Shown piece after piece: positions 34,035-45,888 of a stretch of DNA of 64,000 bases. The notes beneath the pieces were generated by a model, which saw nothing but the letters and a program-made list of their open reading frames with translations, did no database searches and was not told the origin of the DNA. Source of the DNA: Pigoraptor chileana (taxonomy: Eukaryota > Opisthokonta > Filasterea). Where the stretch lies: NCBI GenBank assembly GCA_943704495.1, contig CALSCR010002516.1, positions 1 to 64,000 of the forward strand, given 5' to 3'. A program made the translations under genes and the position numbers. The first letter of the stretch is position 1. Every line of letters starts with the position of its first letter.

Positions 34035-35798
34035 TCATTCAGCAGACTTTGCCGGTGCCCGGGACGGAATCCTCTCCGCAGCATCCTCCTCCGCGGTTAC
34101 CTTGACACCGGAGTCCACGGACAAATCCGAGTACGTCTCCCTCTGAGCATAGAACCAAGGCTCGTCAGGCACATCCGGGGGGAGAGTGTACGGAGTGCCA
34201 TCGTAGTTAAGGCGGATACCAGGATAAACAAATGTTTTCCACAGATACTCGAGTATGCTTGGCTGATCCAGGTTTGGGTGGATGTGCGGCCTGTTTGCAC
34301 AGCCGCGGTGTTGCCGTTGGTATGAGGGGGGTATTTTGTCAGCAAACAACCAATGCATACCTTGTCACCGAAATCCAACATCGCATCCAGTCAACACCCA
34401 TTGGCACAGCCACTTTGGAGGGACTGCATGGACATAAAATAGCGGAGGGAATGGATGATCCCAACAGACAGGCGGCGCAGTGACATCGCAGCGGTTGTTC
34501 ACACACCTGACTTTGAGGGCGTGCTCAGCGGGCAGGAGCGACCAGTGACGACCGGGAAAGAGGTGGTGAATGGTGTGGTATCCGTTGTTGAAACATAGAA
34601 AGTTGAGAATCGAACCTGTGAAGTTGCGACTGTGATTGTAGCGCGAGAGGGGATCGCAGCCGTCGTGTTGCAGCATGTTGAGAGAGATGATCATGTACTT
34701 GCCGATGACCTGCGGCAGAAAGAACACACGCAGCCAACGCAGCGGATCCGTCACCGCCAGCGCCACCTGCACGCACACGTACAGCCCCATCTCCACACGG
34801 AGCTGGCGGTATATGGGCCGTCCGTTCACTCGCTGCGCCTCAAAATAGGCAGCGTCGTTCCGGGTGGTTGCACTGAGCGTCATTGGCATGAACAGGAGAC
34901 CATTCAAAAGGTGCCACCTGCCAATCGAATCACACGGAAGGACATGTCAGATCATACAGCGCAATAGTGGTCACAGCAACAAAAGCTGTTTGCATCTGCA
35001 TTTGGAAAGGTAATGCATATTGGGTCCCACCTGAATCGCATCTTACTTGTGCGCATGATGTCCTTCGGCGTCTGCAAATACTTGTGGTGGCTGAGGTTGT
35101 GGCCAGGAACATATGCGGCGGCCGCGTGACCAAACCACAGCGACAGAACAACCTGCAGCCGCCCAGAATTTGCACGAAGGCAATAAGTAAACACAGAAGA
35201 CAGTATTCAGAGGGCGTTCACGAGCACACGACGCACTCGTTGCACTGAAGATGCGCCCCTTGAAGACCTGCACTCCTTCAAAGAAAGAGCATTCGTCCAA
35301 GGGCATACTCAAAACAAACGCCGTTCTCTCTTGTCAGAGCGGACACACACCTGAAAGACGCTGTTTAGCCACCGACTGTGGAAGAGTGGGCAGTGTATGG
35401 CATTGTGCACTGAGACGGCACCGAAAAACGCGAACATAAATGTTGCGTAGAAGAGGATGCCCGTGGCGATGGGAGAGAAGTCGTTCCGCCACTGCACCAC
35501 AACCAGTGTGTAATAGATCGCCGCAAAGAGCAGCGTGCGCAAATCCGCGTTGTGGCGAAGCCCAAGCATCTTTGATGATGCGTCTGCCGCAGAGGGGTCC
35601 CAATGCACACACGCACGCACACAAGATTGCAAACGCACACAAACACACACGCACGACTGCGTTTGGGTCGTTCGGCGAAGCGTCCACTGATGATTCGTGG
35701 GCAGCCGACAATTCAGGCACAATTCGTCCACTCCAAGTATGCGTGAGACCTGAGCGAGCGAGGTGACAGAGAGAGTTGGCGTGCGTCGTTGCGCACAT
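34035..35798 (-). CDS. Membrane fatty acid desaturase
   Basis: Exons 35798-35651, 35583-35351, 35152-35031, 34917-34507 and 34290-34035 encode about 389 residues. The three histidine boxes of membrane di-iron desaturases are present: HNAIH in the second exon, HNLSHHKY in the third and HTIHH (in NNGYHTIHHLFPGRHWSLLP) in the fourth. Hydrophobic segments flank them, including a pair before box 1 (LLFAAIYYTLVVVQW and ATGILFYATFMFAFFGAVSV). The end of the domain, RPHIHPNLDQPSILEYLWKT, forms only after the last splice. No cytochrome b5 domain is fused, so reducing power must come from a separate partner. The first exon is supported only by phase and an ATG at 35798; an alternative start is the ATG at 35569. 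Double-bond position and substrate cannot be inferred. Confidence 0.85.
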
Positions 35799-36914
35799 GC
35801 ACTATGAACGGTCCTTTTCGTGAAGCATGGAATGGCCTTCAGTATAGTATTGTCTGCAGGAATGTTCAATCGCCTAGAGTGAACTGAATCTGAATCTCGC
35901 AACTGAAGCTTCACACAGAGACTGTCACGCCGCAGCCAGAGTGTGACACACTGCTGTGGGTAACCGGAATATCACGTGACCAACGCTCAACCCTATCTAA
36001 CCCTAATAAAGCCAGCGCCGCAGTGTAGGTAAGAGGGCACTATTGACTGAGGACCCCTCCGTTTCCGCCGCCACCCGAGAGTGTCTAATCTGCTGCACGC
36101 TTTGCACACGTCAAGAACACATAGAATTCATTAGCGGCACTCTTCATGCATTTGAGTGACCACATATCTATTGTCCATCCTAGCTGCATCGCATGTAGAC
36201 GCACACCAAAAATGGCCTCCACGTTCATGATTGTGCGATCAATGGCTTCCAGCAGGTGAGCAATGTCGGAATTACTACAACTTGTGTAATGTCCATGTCT
36301 GTGTTGCCGGTGCATGTTCCATGAAGATAGAGGCAGTGGCACCTAGTATTCATTAAAGGACTGTATGAGCATGAATTGCACAACTCCGATTTGGGGAGAA
36401 TCGAAAGAGAAGGAGATTGAAGCGACGGGCACCGTAACAGCTGTTCCCACTGCTGACAGTGGTGATGCTGTCGGCTCCCAATAACATCGCATATGCCCCC
36501 TCACACACACCTCGCGTGCATTTTGTTTGTATGCACTCTAAATCATCTCTGTGGCGCTGTGGAAGATTTGCGGTGTCACTTGCGTCAGCCGCTACGAAGG
36601 TGCGTGACTATGTGGGAACACTCGTGCCAGATGCCACTTTTGCTTTTTTGGTCGTGAAGTACTGCTTGCACTGTTTATTTTCTCCGTTCACGGCTGCCGC
36701 GTATGCGGGGGGGGGGGGGGGGGGGGGGGGTGGATTAAAATAGTACACGCTTGTTCATTCAGTGTGTGTGGTGTCCCGGAGTGTGCACAGATCACACAGC
36801 TGCATGACTCGCATCTGTGCTTCCCTACTTCTCACAATTGATTTCGATGGCGTTCAACAGGGCACACACGCAAGATCTGTCGTCACGACTCGTGCGCTCT
36901 CGTCATTTCCGCGG
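35799..36914. promoter_or_regulatory. Divergent promoter region, desaturase / Tim21-Coa1-like gene
   Basis: It contains a CACGTG palindrome at 35973-35978 and an uninterrupted run of 24 G at 36707-36730. No gene is supported between these points. Confidence 0.4.
36707..36730. repeat. Homopolymer of 24 guanines
   Basis: An uninterrupted G run lies about 185 bases before the proposed start of the downstream gene. It could form a quadruplex on the plus strand, or its length could be an assembly estimate. Confidence 0.9.
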
Positions 36915-38681
36915 ATGGCATTCACTGCCTCTGCGCCATCCCACGCAAAATGCTCTCTGTCCATGCGTCCAATCTCCTCCACACTACTATCCGCGTCACG
37001 TGCATGCCGTGGACACACGGCGCATCCGAGTGGAGCTGCTGCGACTGTTGCTGGGCGACGGTGGGCGTCGTCGTCATCATCATCGCCAGTGACGCCAAAC
37101 GCATCTTCCGCGTCAACGGATCCCGTGTCGGAAAACGGTCGCGGTTTCGGTGAAATCCTGCAGAGCCTCACACGCCGAACCATCATGTATGGTGGAGGTC
37201 AGTGCGATGGCTGTGCGTGTGCGTGTGCATTCGCTTGTGTGTGTTTCATGTATTTTTGTTTGCTTGCTTGATGTGTGTGCATATGTGTATATGCGTACGT
37301 ATGTATGCGTGTCATGTGTGCGCGTATCTGACGCTTAAATCGAGAGACAGGTGAGGTACAGAGTGCAAATGTGTGTTGGGACAAGCAAGACACTTTGCGC
37401 CTGTGAGAACGTGTCATGTGTTGTGCTATTAAGAGGGATTGGAAACGGACTCTCTGCCGTGTGACGTTGTGTGCGCTGCGCTGACATGCGTGTTGTGTGT
37501 GGGCTTGCAGTGCTTCTCGGCGTATACGTCGTCGGCAAGATGATTTACTTTACCTATGCGACAATGGCCGACCTCACTCTCCGTGGGTAACAAACGCCTT
37601 CGTTTGCACAGAACTTACGTGATCGCCTTGGTTCTTGGGCATTCCCTTGTTTGTTCAGCCATCGGTCTGTACATGGCGTATGGGCGTGCACTAGTTCTCA
37701 GATCTCAATTGCAGACTACTCGACTGAGTGCATTACTGCATCTTCCGCATCTATTCGCACTCACCGTCGACTGTGCGCCCTATTTTTTACCCACCCGCCC
37801 TGACGCAATGACGCAATACTGGCAACACAGGCGACCTTGGTGAAATTGGGTTTTTCGCGGGTGGCATAGTGTCGACGCTTGCATGCCTGGGGCTGTATCG
37901 CCTTGCGCGCCGGTATGCCGCCGTGAACCCGGAAGATTTGTACCGCGTTGTTTTGCGGCGGATGCGCGAGGATGTCGTCATTCAACACAAGCTCGGTGGT
38001 GATCTGCGGACCGGGCAATTCAAGGCATACTCGTTCCAAGGTGGATTCAGGCTGGGCACGGGCGTGGATGGATGGCTCCCCATCGCATACAAAAAGAGTG
38101 GGTATTGTGCTCGCACGGCTCTGCGGGAGGAGTGGTTTTATGGCTTGGGTTTCGTAACAGTGCTAGGGCTCGTCGCGTGTGTTGATGGTGTCATGTGCGC
38201 GTTTGTTTCTGCGTGCACGCGCGCATGCCCTCACTCGACTCGCCTGGATTCAAATCCGCGTCTTTGTTTGTGGCGCACTTTGCATTTGCAGGGAGCGTTC
38301 AACTCGTCTTCCAACTGAACGGAAACACAAATACCGCAATGGTGTCGGTCCATGCGGCAAAGAAAAGTGGCGAGGTATGTGCCGAGTGTCCCGCCGATGT
38401 CACCGACGTCGCCGTTGTTGTCGCTGTTGTCATCATCATTATTATTATTGTTTGTTGTTCTTGGCTTTTTCGATTGGACCTCGTTGTTGGAATATTGTCG
38501 CTAACTCCACTACCATTTCGCCATTTTCTCCCTCTCTACACACGCACACGCGCGCGCCACTGCCACTTCATTACAGTACGAGTACCGCTCACTCGCCCTA
38601 GACGTTGACAATGGCGAACGAATCATCATTGAAGGCGAGCCCGATGACGTGGTTTACAAGGGCATCATTCAGCTGCGGTGA
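36915..38681 (+). CDS. Mitochondrial inner-membrane protein of the Tim21/Coa1 kind
   Basis: Five exons, 36915-37197, 37511-37582, 37831-38097, 38292-38374 and 38577-38681, encode 269 residues. The N-terminus is rich in Arg, Ser and Ala with almost no acids (MRPISSTLLSASRACRGHTA, from 36963), a typical mitochondrial presequence; translation could start at 36915 or 36963. Two hydrophobic segments follow (VLLGVYVVGKMIYFTYATM and EIGFFAGGIVSTLACLGLY). The C-terminal domain resembles the intermembrane-space domain shared by Tim21 and Coa1: VLRRMREDVVIQHKLGGDL, then a glycine-rich stretch, a strand pair around SVQLVFQLNG and VSVHAAKKSGEYEYRSLALD. Tim21 couples protein import complexes; Coa1 helps assemble cytochrome oxidase. 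I cannot decide between them. The donor at 37583 is chosen because it alone keeps the frame. Confidence 0.65.
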
Positions 38682-39273
38682 CGGCGTGTGGGGCTGCGTG
38701 TGTGAGTCAAAGCGAACTTGTATGTTGGGCTCATCGACTGGAGTGGAGTGCAATGAAGACTGATTGAGTGTGACATTATTCTATCGCTGAAGCCATAAGT
38801 AGAAAGTGCTATGAATTATGATGAATTCGCCATACAGATTTTCAGCGTTCACTGTTCTTTATCAGCCTGACAAAGGCCTCAAACAAGATAGTGCCGTGCA
38901 CAGCGCACAGACAGCAACAGGGACGAATCGCTCCATGAGTACGGGCGAGTATAAAGTAAAAGTGTGTGGATTTTCAAAGAAGTTGAAATCTCAAACCGAC
39001 AGAGACCCAAAGAAAAATACAACCACGCAAACAAAAGCAGCCGCACGCACGCAAATCGACAACGCAAGAGATAAGAAGATGATGGCGTAAGTGACAGACA
39101 AATTCACACACTACATTAATATAATAAATGCCGCATCACAGACGTGACAAATAATTCACAATTGGAATAAATTCTTCAGACTGGCAACACACAACCAGTT
39201 GCATCGCACAGAACGTAGTAACAGCACGTAGAAACAGTAACAAAGCACTTTTGTGCCGTCTTCAAGCTCGGCT
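38682..39273. other. Convergent intergenic region, Tim21-Coa1-like / EGF receptor
   Basis: No gene or structured repeat is recognised. An open frame at 38818-39090 is A-rich and low-complexity and has no support. Confidence 0.5.
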
Positions 39274-42200
39274 TCACACATCAGTGGCACCCGGCGGCAC
39301 AAATGTGCTCGACTGCGGATTTGCGCTGAGCTCAGGCGGGCCGTTGTCGATGCGGACCATCATAGTGACGTCCTCGTGCGGCGTTGAGCGTCCACCGAGC
39401 GACATGACCGTGTTCGCGCTGTCCTCCGCCGCCCGCTTCTCCACCTCTGATGTAGCCTCAATGTTCACAATGAGAACAGGCGCTTTCCTTTCCGAGGTTG
39501 TCATGGCACGGGACCGCCCCTTACGCTCCTTTTCAGGCTCAATGGCGCCGGCGATTGCCGCAGCGGGTATCACAGGCTGCGACACTTGCTGTTCTTGGGT
39601 ATCGGCCGCAAGTGCCTGTGCAAGCGAGCGTTCACTCGATGAGCGCCCAGACTGTCTCGACTGCGACGAGCCGGATGACCGACGCTTCTGCGCCTGAACA
39701 TCGCGCGCGTCGCTAAGGCCCACAGCAACAACGGTCGGCGGCAGACGCGCCTTCAGCTGCGGCACCTTGCGATCACGTGGTGCCGCCGGCTGCGCCATCT
39801 TTCTGCGAGTCCTCTGTGGGGCGCCGCTGCGAACAGATGCGTCCGTGTTGTCCGTGTCGTCGCCAACGGACCCAAACAGCGACGGCGCATCGAATCCCGT
39901 CTCCCTCGCGCGGCGGGCGCTCTCAGTTGCACTGCGCTCGTCGTAATAATGCTGCAGTGCAGTCGGTTTCTGGCCCTCCCAGCTGACCACGGATGCCACG
40001 CCCTCGGAAATATCATCGCCCCGCTCCTCTTGGTCAAGATACATAGGTATGGACATGTGGGAAGTGTGGGCGGGTCGCGGCGGGACAAACGCAGACGGTG
40101 TGCCAGCACTGAGCTTGATTGGCAGGTGGGATTGCGTCGATTTCGCCGATTTAACAGACGCCGCCGAGTCAATCCACGCGGCACGACCAGCCAAGCTTCC
40201 GTCGGCGGGGCGGACGGGCGTAGAATGCTGCTCAGCCTCAACGTCGATCTGAAGGGCTACGGCGGCATTCTTCGCCTCGCGCCTCTTGCGATGCGAGAGC
40301 ACAACGAACATGCAGCCGCCAAACAGCAGCACAAAGAGGACGCCCAGGCCCAGGCCGATGGCCAGCCAGATTGCATCTGCGCCGAAAAGGTGAGATGCGT
40401 GTCAATGGACTGAACGAACGCACATTGCAAGCTACGGATTACAATGCGACGCTTAAATAGCGGATGCATGGGGGAGCAAAATACTCACTCCACGAGCAAT
40501 ATTCGCCCTTGTAGCCCGTCTTGCACGTGCACTTGCCCGTATACGGATCACAAACGCCGTTGCCACCGCATCCATTGACATTGCATCCGGTGGGTACCAC
40601 AAAGGGAGCTGTTATGGGAGAGTAACGGGTTGGACATTTTGCGATGAGCACGCAGCGCCAAAGGAATATAAACATGACATCAGATGGCGACTATGAGAAA
40701 GACATAGAATGTCTGTCGCACGCACCGATAGAACAGTCGTTTCCTTGGAATCCTGGCAAACACGAACACTCGCCCGTGACGACATCGCACGTGCCATTGC
40801 CGCTGCAGTTGGCGGGACAGGCGCCTGGGTTGAAAGAGAAAAAGTGATGCATCGGATTAGCAATTTGTGTGTGCAATTGTACCTGTTCTATATGCAGCAA
40901 ATGCACAACGTGGATTCGATTCAATGGATTGATTGTTCAATGTATACCCACGGTAAAACCCGAGAGACATGGTGCGCTCAGAACCCGCGATGTCCACGCG
41001 CACATTGACGCCATTCCCAATGCGTGAAGGAAGCGGTGGAGGAAGGAGCTGACCAGGCACAATGGCGAGATCGCCATACACGCCACCCCCAAAGGCACCC
41101 ACGCGGTACTGCACATCGAGCAGAGGGACTTTTGCGCCCGCAAAGCTGAGCGAAACGTAGCCGCCGACAACACCCAATCCAGTAACATTCAGCTGGGTAA
41201 ATGCAGAGCGCGGGAGAGAGGCGTTGGCGGTTGACGAGAGCGCCACGGAGAGAATGGCAGGGCTGCGCTGAAGGTACGACCCATCGATGGTTACGCCTCC
41301 AGACTCGCGAACATACGATGCGAGCGTGCCGTTGCCGTTGATGGACGACGCCGCCGAGCCAGCGTCCGCATTGCCTGTGCTGGCAAGGAGAAAGACGCCG
41401 CCGGAAACAGACACCGGGCCAACCACGCGGGAACCCGCAGCCGCGTGGAACATGCCGCCCTCGACCAACAGGCCCGCAGACACCGACGCCGTCCCACCCA
41501 AAAGAAGGGCGCCGGCGCGTTGTCGCAGATAGCCGTCGGTACGGAATGCCGCGTGTGTACCCAGGGCGATCGTCCCATTGTTGACAATGTTTGCGCCGTA
41601 AGCCTCAAATGCGCAGTCGTCGGCACAGACAAATGACGCGCCGGGGAGGATACCAAACTGGCCGTCCGTGGCGTTGCCAGTGTTTGTATTGGCAGTGCCG
41701 TTCAGTGTGAATGCGGCATCAACCACAAATCGCCCTCCGCTGACCACACTTGCGTTCGATGACAACACCAGCGACGCATTCGCCATGGCGTGGATGACCG
41801 CTTGCCCGCCGAGTGTGAACACTGACGACAGACGCAGGTTGTTTCCATCCAGCGACACAGCGCCAGATGCGAAAATCGAGCCGTTGCCGGAGATGGTGCC
41901 GGCGGACCAAACCATCGAAGTTGTCGCATTCACCAGCCCATCGACAATTAATGCACCGCCTGCAAGGGCAAGCGCATCCGCGGTTAGCGACACGCCACCC
42001 GCTGCACGCACAGTGCCGTTGCTGACCAGAAGGACGCCCACACGCGCGTCGTATATTTGCGTTCCTGTCGAGGGAATGACGATCAGGCGGCGGCGCACGG
42101 ATGCCCCGGATGTTGGGACCACTTCCGCCTGAACCTGGCCTCCCCTCGACACCGTTACATTGCCGCGCTGGCCAGATCCTCCGAGAATTGCGGCATCGCC

Positions 42201-44780
42201 AATTAAACGCACGCGGCCGTTGGATGCAACACTCACGGACGATGCGTCTGAAAGCGTCAGTTCTGTCTCTCGAATAATGAGGTCGCCATTGACAGAAAAT
42301 ATAGTGGTCCGTGCGATCTTCTTCTGCGCATTTGCGACGTCCAACAGTTCGAATGTACCCAGGAAAATGACGGATCCGATTCCCGAAATTTCGCCGCCAC
42401 TCCAGTTTCCATTGGCGACGGTGAGGTTGTCAAACGAGCCCCGGAGGGCACCATTTGACAGCGCAAGGGTGTCGACGGTAACCGCCGCCTTCACCTGGGT
42501 CTGCGCCCTTCCCGAAATGGCAAGGTAACCGACTGTGCTGCGTCCAGACAATTCAAACGTCGAGTCTTCCGCAACGAGAGCAACACACACTGTAGCGACG
42601 CCGCCACGCAGTAGTGCGACCGATGTCCCCACGAGACGGACGTTGTCAAATGACGCGTTTGCGCTTTGCACAAGAGCAACGGCAGATCCACTGAGGAATA
42701 AATCACAGGCACGCAACAAGGCAGAGCTGAATTGAATACTGGATGTGTCTGACAGCGACACGGCCGCAAACGAGGCACTTGCGGCGGCCACCTGTGCAGT
42801 CGCAGTGCCCACGAGACCCATCCGTGTTCCATTCGCAACGACAGAACCCGCGTTCAAAATAGCCGAGGATTCGGAGAAGAGCGTGATTGTTGCAAACAAA
42901 AGCGGCCCAGATGACGCCAGTGATGCGCCCCTGACAAGCAGAGTGCCTGCGGATCGCGGAAGCCCAAGCGCAACAGACGCATCGTCAGCACGGAGACCAA
43001 ATGACGTCCCCTGCACAATGACAACGGCCGTATCAGCCGCATAGTAGTCGCCAGAGAGCGACGTCGGCTGCATGAATGTTGTTCTCGTGTTGTTCCCGAA
43101 TATCACGCGTCCACTGGACGACACAGACGTATTCATTGTCGTTACCGATCCATCAAACCAAAGCGTCCCTGCGATTTGCATGCTTGACATTGCGCCATCG
43201 GAGGCGAAAACGGGCGCCGACGGCACGCCGACCACACCCACGCGCAGTGAGGCCCCGGCGGCCACATCGATGGTTCCTCCAGACACAAGGTGAACCGCTC
43301 CGCCAGTGACCAATGCGACACAGCCCGGCAGCAGAGCTACGCGCACACCTGACACGCGTCGCTGTCCGTCAGTGGTCATGTTGAACGCCCGGAGCAGCCG
43401 CAACTGAGCACTGCCACTCGACTCGATCGACCCCGACTCAAACAAGCCATATGTGGTGACGTCCAGGTCCGTCGCCAATAGCAATGTCGCGCCAATGACT
43501 TCGAGGAATGCAAAAGTTGCAGTGGACGCCGATACGTTGAAAAGTGTGCCGGCATCGATGAGCCGCACGCGACCAGCCGATAACGCTGTGGCAGCAATCA
43601 AACCACGTGCAGAATCTGCGACAACGATTGTGTCCAGCGACACCACCGACGCCCTGATCGACACGGATGCAAGGCCGAGTGCCTCAAGCGCTCCAAACGC
43701 CAAGGCAAAACCGGCCGAAGCAATGTCGACAGCAGAGCCATCCAACACCGACAGCGATTGTATGGACAACGGGTGGTCCACAGCACTCAGCGAGACGGAT
43801 GCGCCGCCATCGACACGGACGCCCCCGAAGGAGAAGCGCCCCTCGACAGCCGAAGCGCCGCCCGAGAATGAGATTGCATTCACTCCGACTGCGGTGCTTT
43901 CGCGCAGTGCGGTGAAGTTACCCGACACGGCCAGCGATCCGCGGGTGACATTCAGCAGTCCGGACAGCACAATACGTGAGCTCAGTCGCAGTGTTGACGA
44001 GCTACTGCCGAGCGTAACAAAGGTGGAGCCGAACAGATCAACTGCAGACGGCACACCGATGCTCTCAAGCGTTCCATTTGTGCGAAGATTAAATGTAGCT
44101 TGGGCAAAGATCCTCAGGGAGGATGCATTGGAGAGGGTGAGGTTACCGGCGTTCCAGTCGAGCGCGCCGTTTGTCACTACGAGCGATGCAGCATCGACCA
44201 CCACGCGCACCGGGCACGAGGAGGACAGCACATCCACCGCAATGCGACCTCGAGAACGCACAGATGATTCCAGCCTGCACGAACCGAGAAGAATCTCGCC
44301 GTCGGAAAGGACGTCGCGGCCAGAGAGGGATCGCAATCGGGTGCTGAACACCGGCTCCTCGCGGCACTGCGAAAGCGAGCCGTTTGTGGCGTCCGCACCG
44401 ACGCCCACAACCATCCGTCCACGCGGGCCAACAATAACAGGCCCCTCAAATGTCATGTTCGATGCAGATAAGAGCGTCTGCACTCCCGTGTGCTGCGAGC
44501 CAAGGAAGAGAGTTGCGGCCTGCGCAGGCTGGGACACGACGACCGTGTAAGAGCCGTCAGCGTCAACCACAACAGTGTCCTCGCTTGTCGGCACAACGGG
44601 CGGATGCCAATTCGACGCGACATGCCAGCTATGGATGCCCGACGTTCGGGTCCACCGAATCTGTTCGGTGTGCACGCACAGCACCCATGCACTCAGGACG
44701 GCGAGCGACAGAAGCCACGCGTGGACGTGTCTTCGCCACGGCCGACACCCGAGAGCAGGTGCCATGCGTGCGGGGGTCAT
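39274..44780 (-). CDS. Single-pass receptor-like protein: beta-solenoid ectodomain, two EGF repeats, cytoplasmic tail
   Basis: Exons 44780-40952, 40824-40726, 40608-40489 and 40376-39274, all joined in phase 1, encode 1716 residues. A signal peptide ([19 protein letters not shown]) is followed by [20 protein letters not shown] and then about 1,200 residues of short Val-, Ser- and Asn-rich strand repeats resembling adhesin or haemagglutinin beta-solenoids. Exons 2 and 3 each encode one EGF-like repeat of the tenascin kind ([20 protein letters not shown] and [20 protein letters not shown]). Exon 4 begins with the membrane span ([20 protein letters not shown]), a basic stop-transfer HRKRR and a tail of about 330 residues rich in Ser, Arg and Pro with no kinase or other domain I recognise. 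The product should sit in the plasma membrane as a type I protein with roles in adhesion or sensing. It diverges from the RasGAP receptor across 1.1 kb. Confidence 0.77.
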
Positions 44781-45888
44781 TGCCCCTCCGCACAGTCTGC
44801 GTTATCCCTACCGCATGTTTCGTATAGAGTTCGGATTCATGTGCGAGCGCGCGGTTGACCCGTCTGTTTAGTCGTTTTCGTGCAGATGCGCAAGTTGGCT
44901 GTAAATTGCCGTATTATAGTTGCTCAAACTATCAGTGCATAGTGTCTGAAGAGCGAATACTCATACTTTCCATTTACTGTAGCTTCATAGTGGTTGTAGT
45001 TTATTCAGTGCCGTGCGCGTGTGTGTTGCATGGTCTGCGCATGTGTTGTCCACCGCTGACGCAGATGCCGGCACTAACGCGAGGAGATCGTCCGTCCCAC
45101 GTCCCACCCCTCACCCTTTGCTTACCACTCTGGGACAGAATGACCGATGTGTGGAGCAGGGTCCACACAGCCGCTTATGAGCCATGTTCAGTGTGTATGG
45201 CGCTGCATGCAGTAAGTAGGGTATGCGGTACATACGGAATTGTCGCTGTGGCTGTTGGCATACCACTGTTGCTATGGTGCGCCGTCCGATCACATTCTTG
45301 TGCCGTTTGAAATGTGCCATGCGTAATAACGCCGCTTCACTATCGGCTCACTATGGAATCCGCATCCATGAAATTAATCCGCCTTCCAAAACGGGAACAA
45401 CGCGCGACGTATAAAATATTGCGAGAGCTCGGCGAGAATCAGACCCTGGGAAGGGCCCCGCCGGCTGTTAATTGGACGCACCTTCATTTATGGGCACAAA
45501 TGTACGCATTGTTCAATATAATCGCCGTGGAGATGTGCGTACTCCACATCCGACTTTGACACCATTTGGCGCGAGCCGACCACTTGCACTACCTTACTGC
45601 CGCAGCTTTACAGAGAGCATCTTCAGCTTCAACGCTGACATGAATGCAGAGACCTTGCCACACACGTATTTCCTTGTCTGCATCACATCAGCAGTGACTT
45701 CACACGAATCCTCATAAGGACTTGGATTGCTGAAGAATATTATGATTGGAGGACTGAGTTGCTGGCGAAGGATATGATTAGATGAGAAGAGAGATGTCTG
45801 TCCGGCAGCGGTGTTGTCTGTGTCTGTCGGCCTGTGCAACAACACCATGGACAGGCGTCTAGGCCGCGAGGGGACCAGTCCAAGCACA
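44781..45888. promoter_or_regulatory. Divergent promoter region of two surface receptors
   Basis: No coding sequence is supported. A TATAAAA element lies at 45410-45416, about 475 bases before the start of the plus-strand gene. An in-frame upstream ATG at 45847 would lengthen the signal sequence but is not needed. Confidence 0.4.

Noticed and set aside
34035-35798. Possible fused cytochrome b5 domain on the desaturase
   Set aside because: No HPGG motif is found up- or downstream in any frame.
35985-36010. CCCTATCTAACCCTAATAAA resembling telomere repeats (also AAACCCTAACCCAC near 63044)
   Set aside because: Only one or two imperfect units occur and there is no array; ordinary genes continue on both sides.
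38246-38262. GGATTCAAATCC resembling a tRNA T-loop
   Set aside because: The flanking bases do not form a five-base T stem, and no anticodon or acceptor arm can be folded around it.
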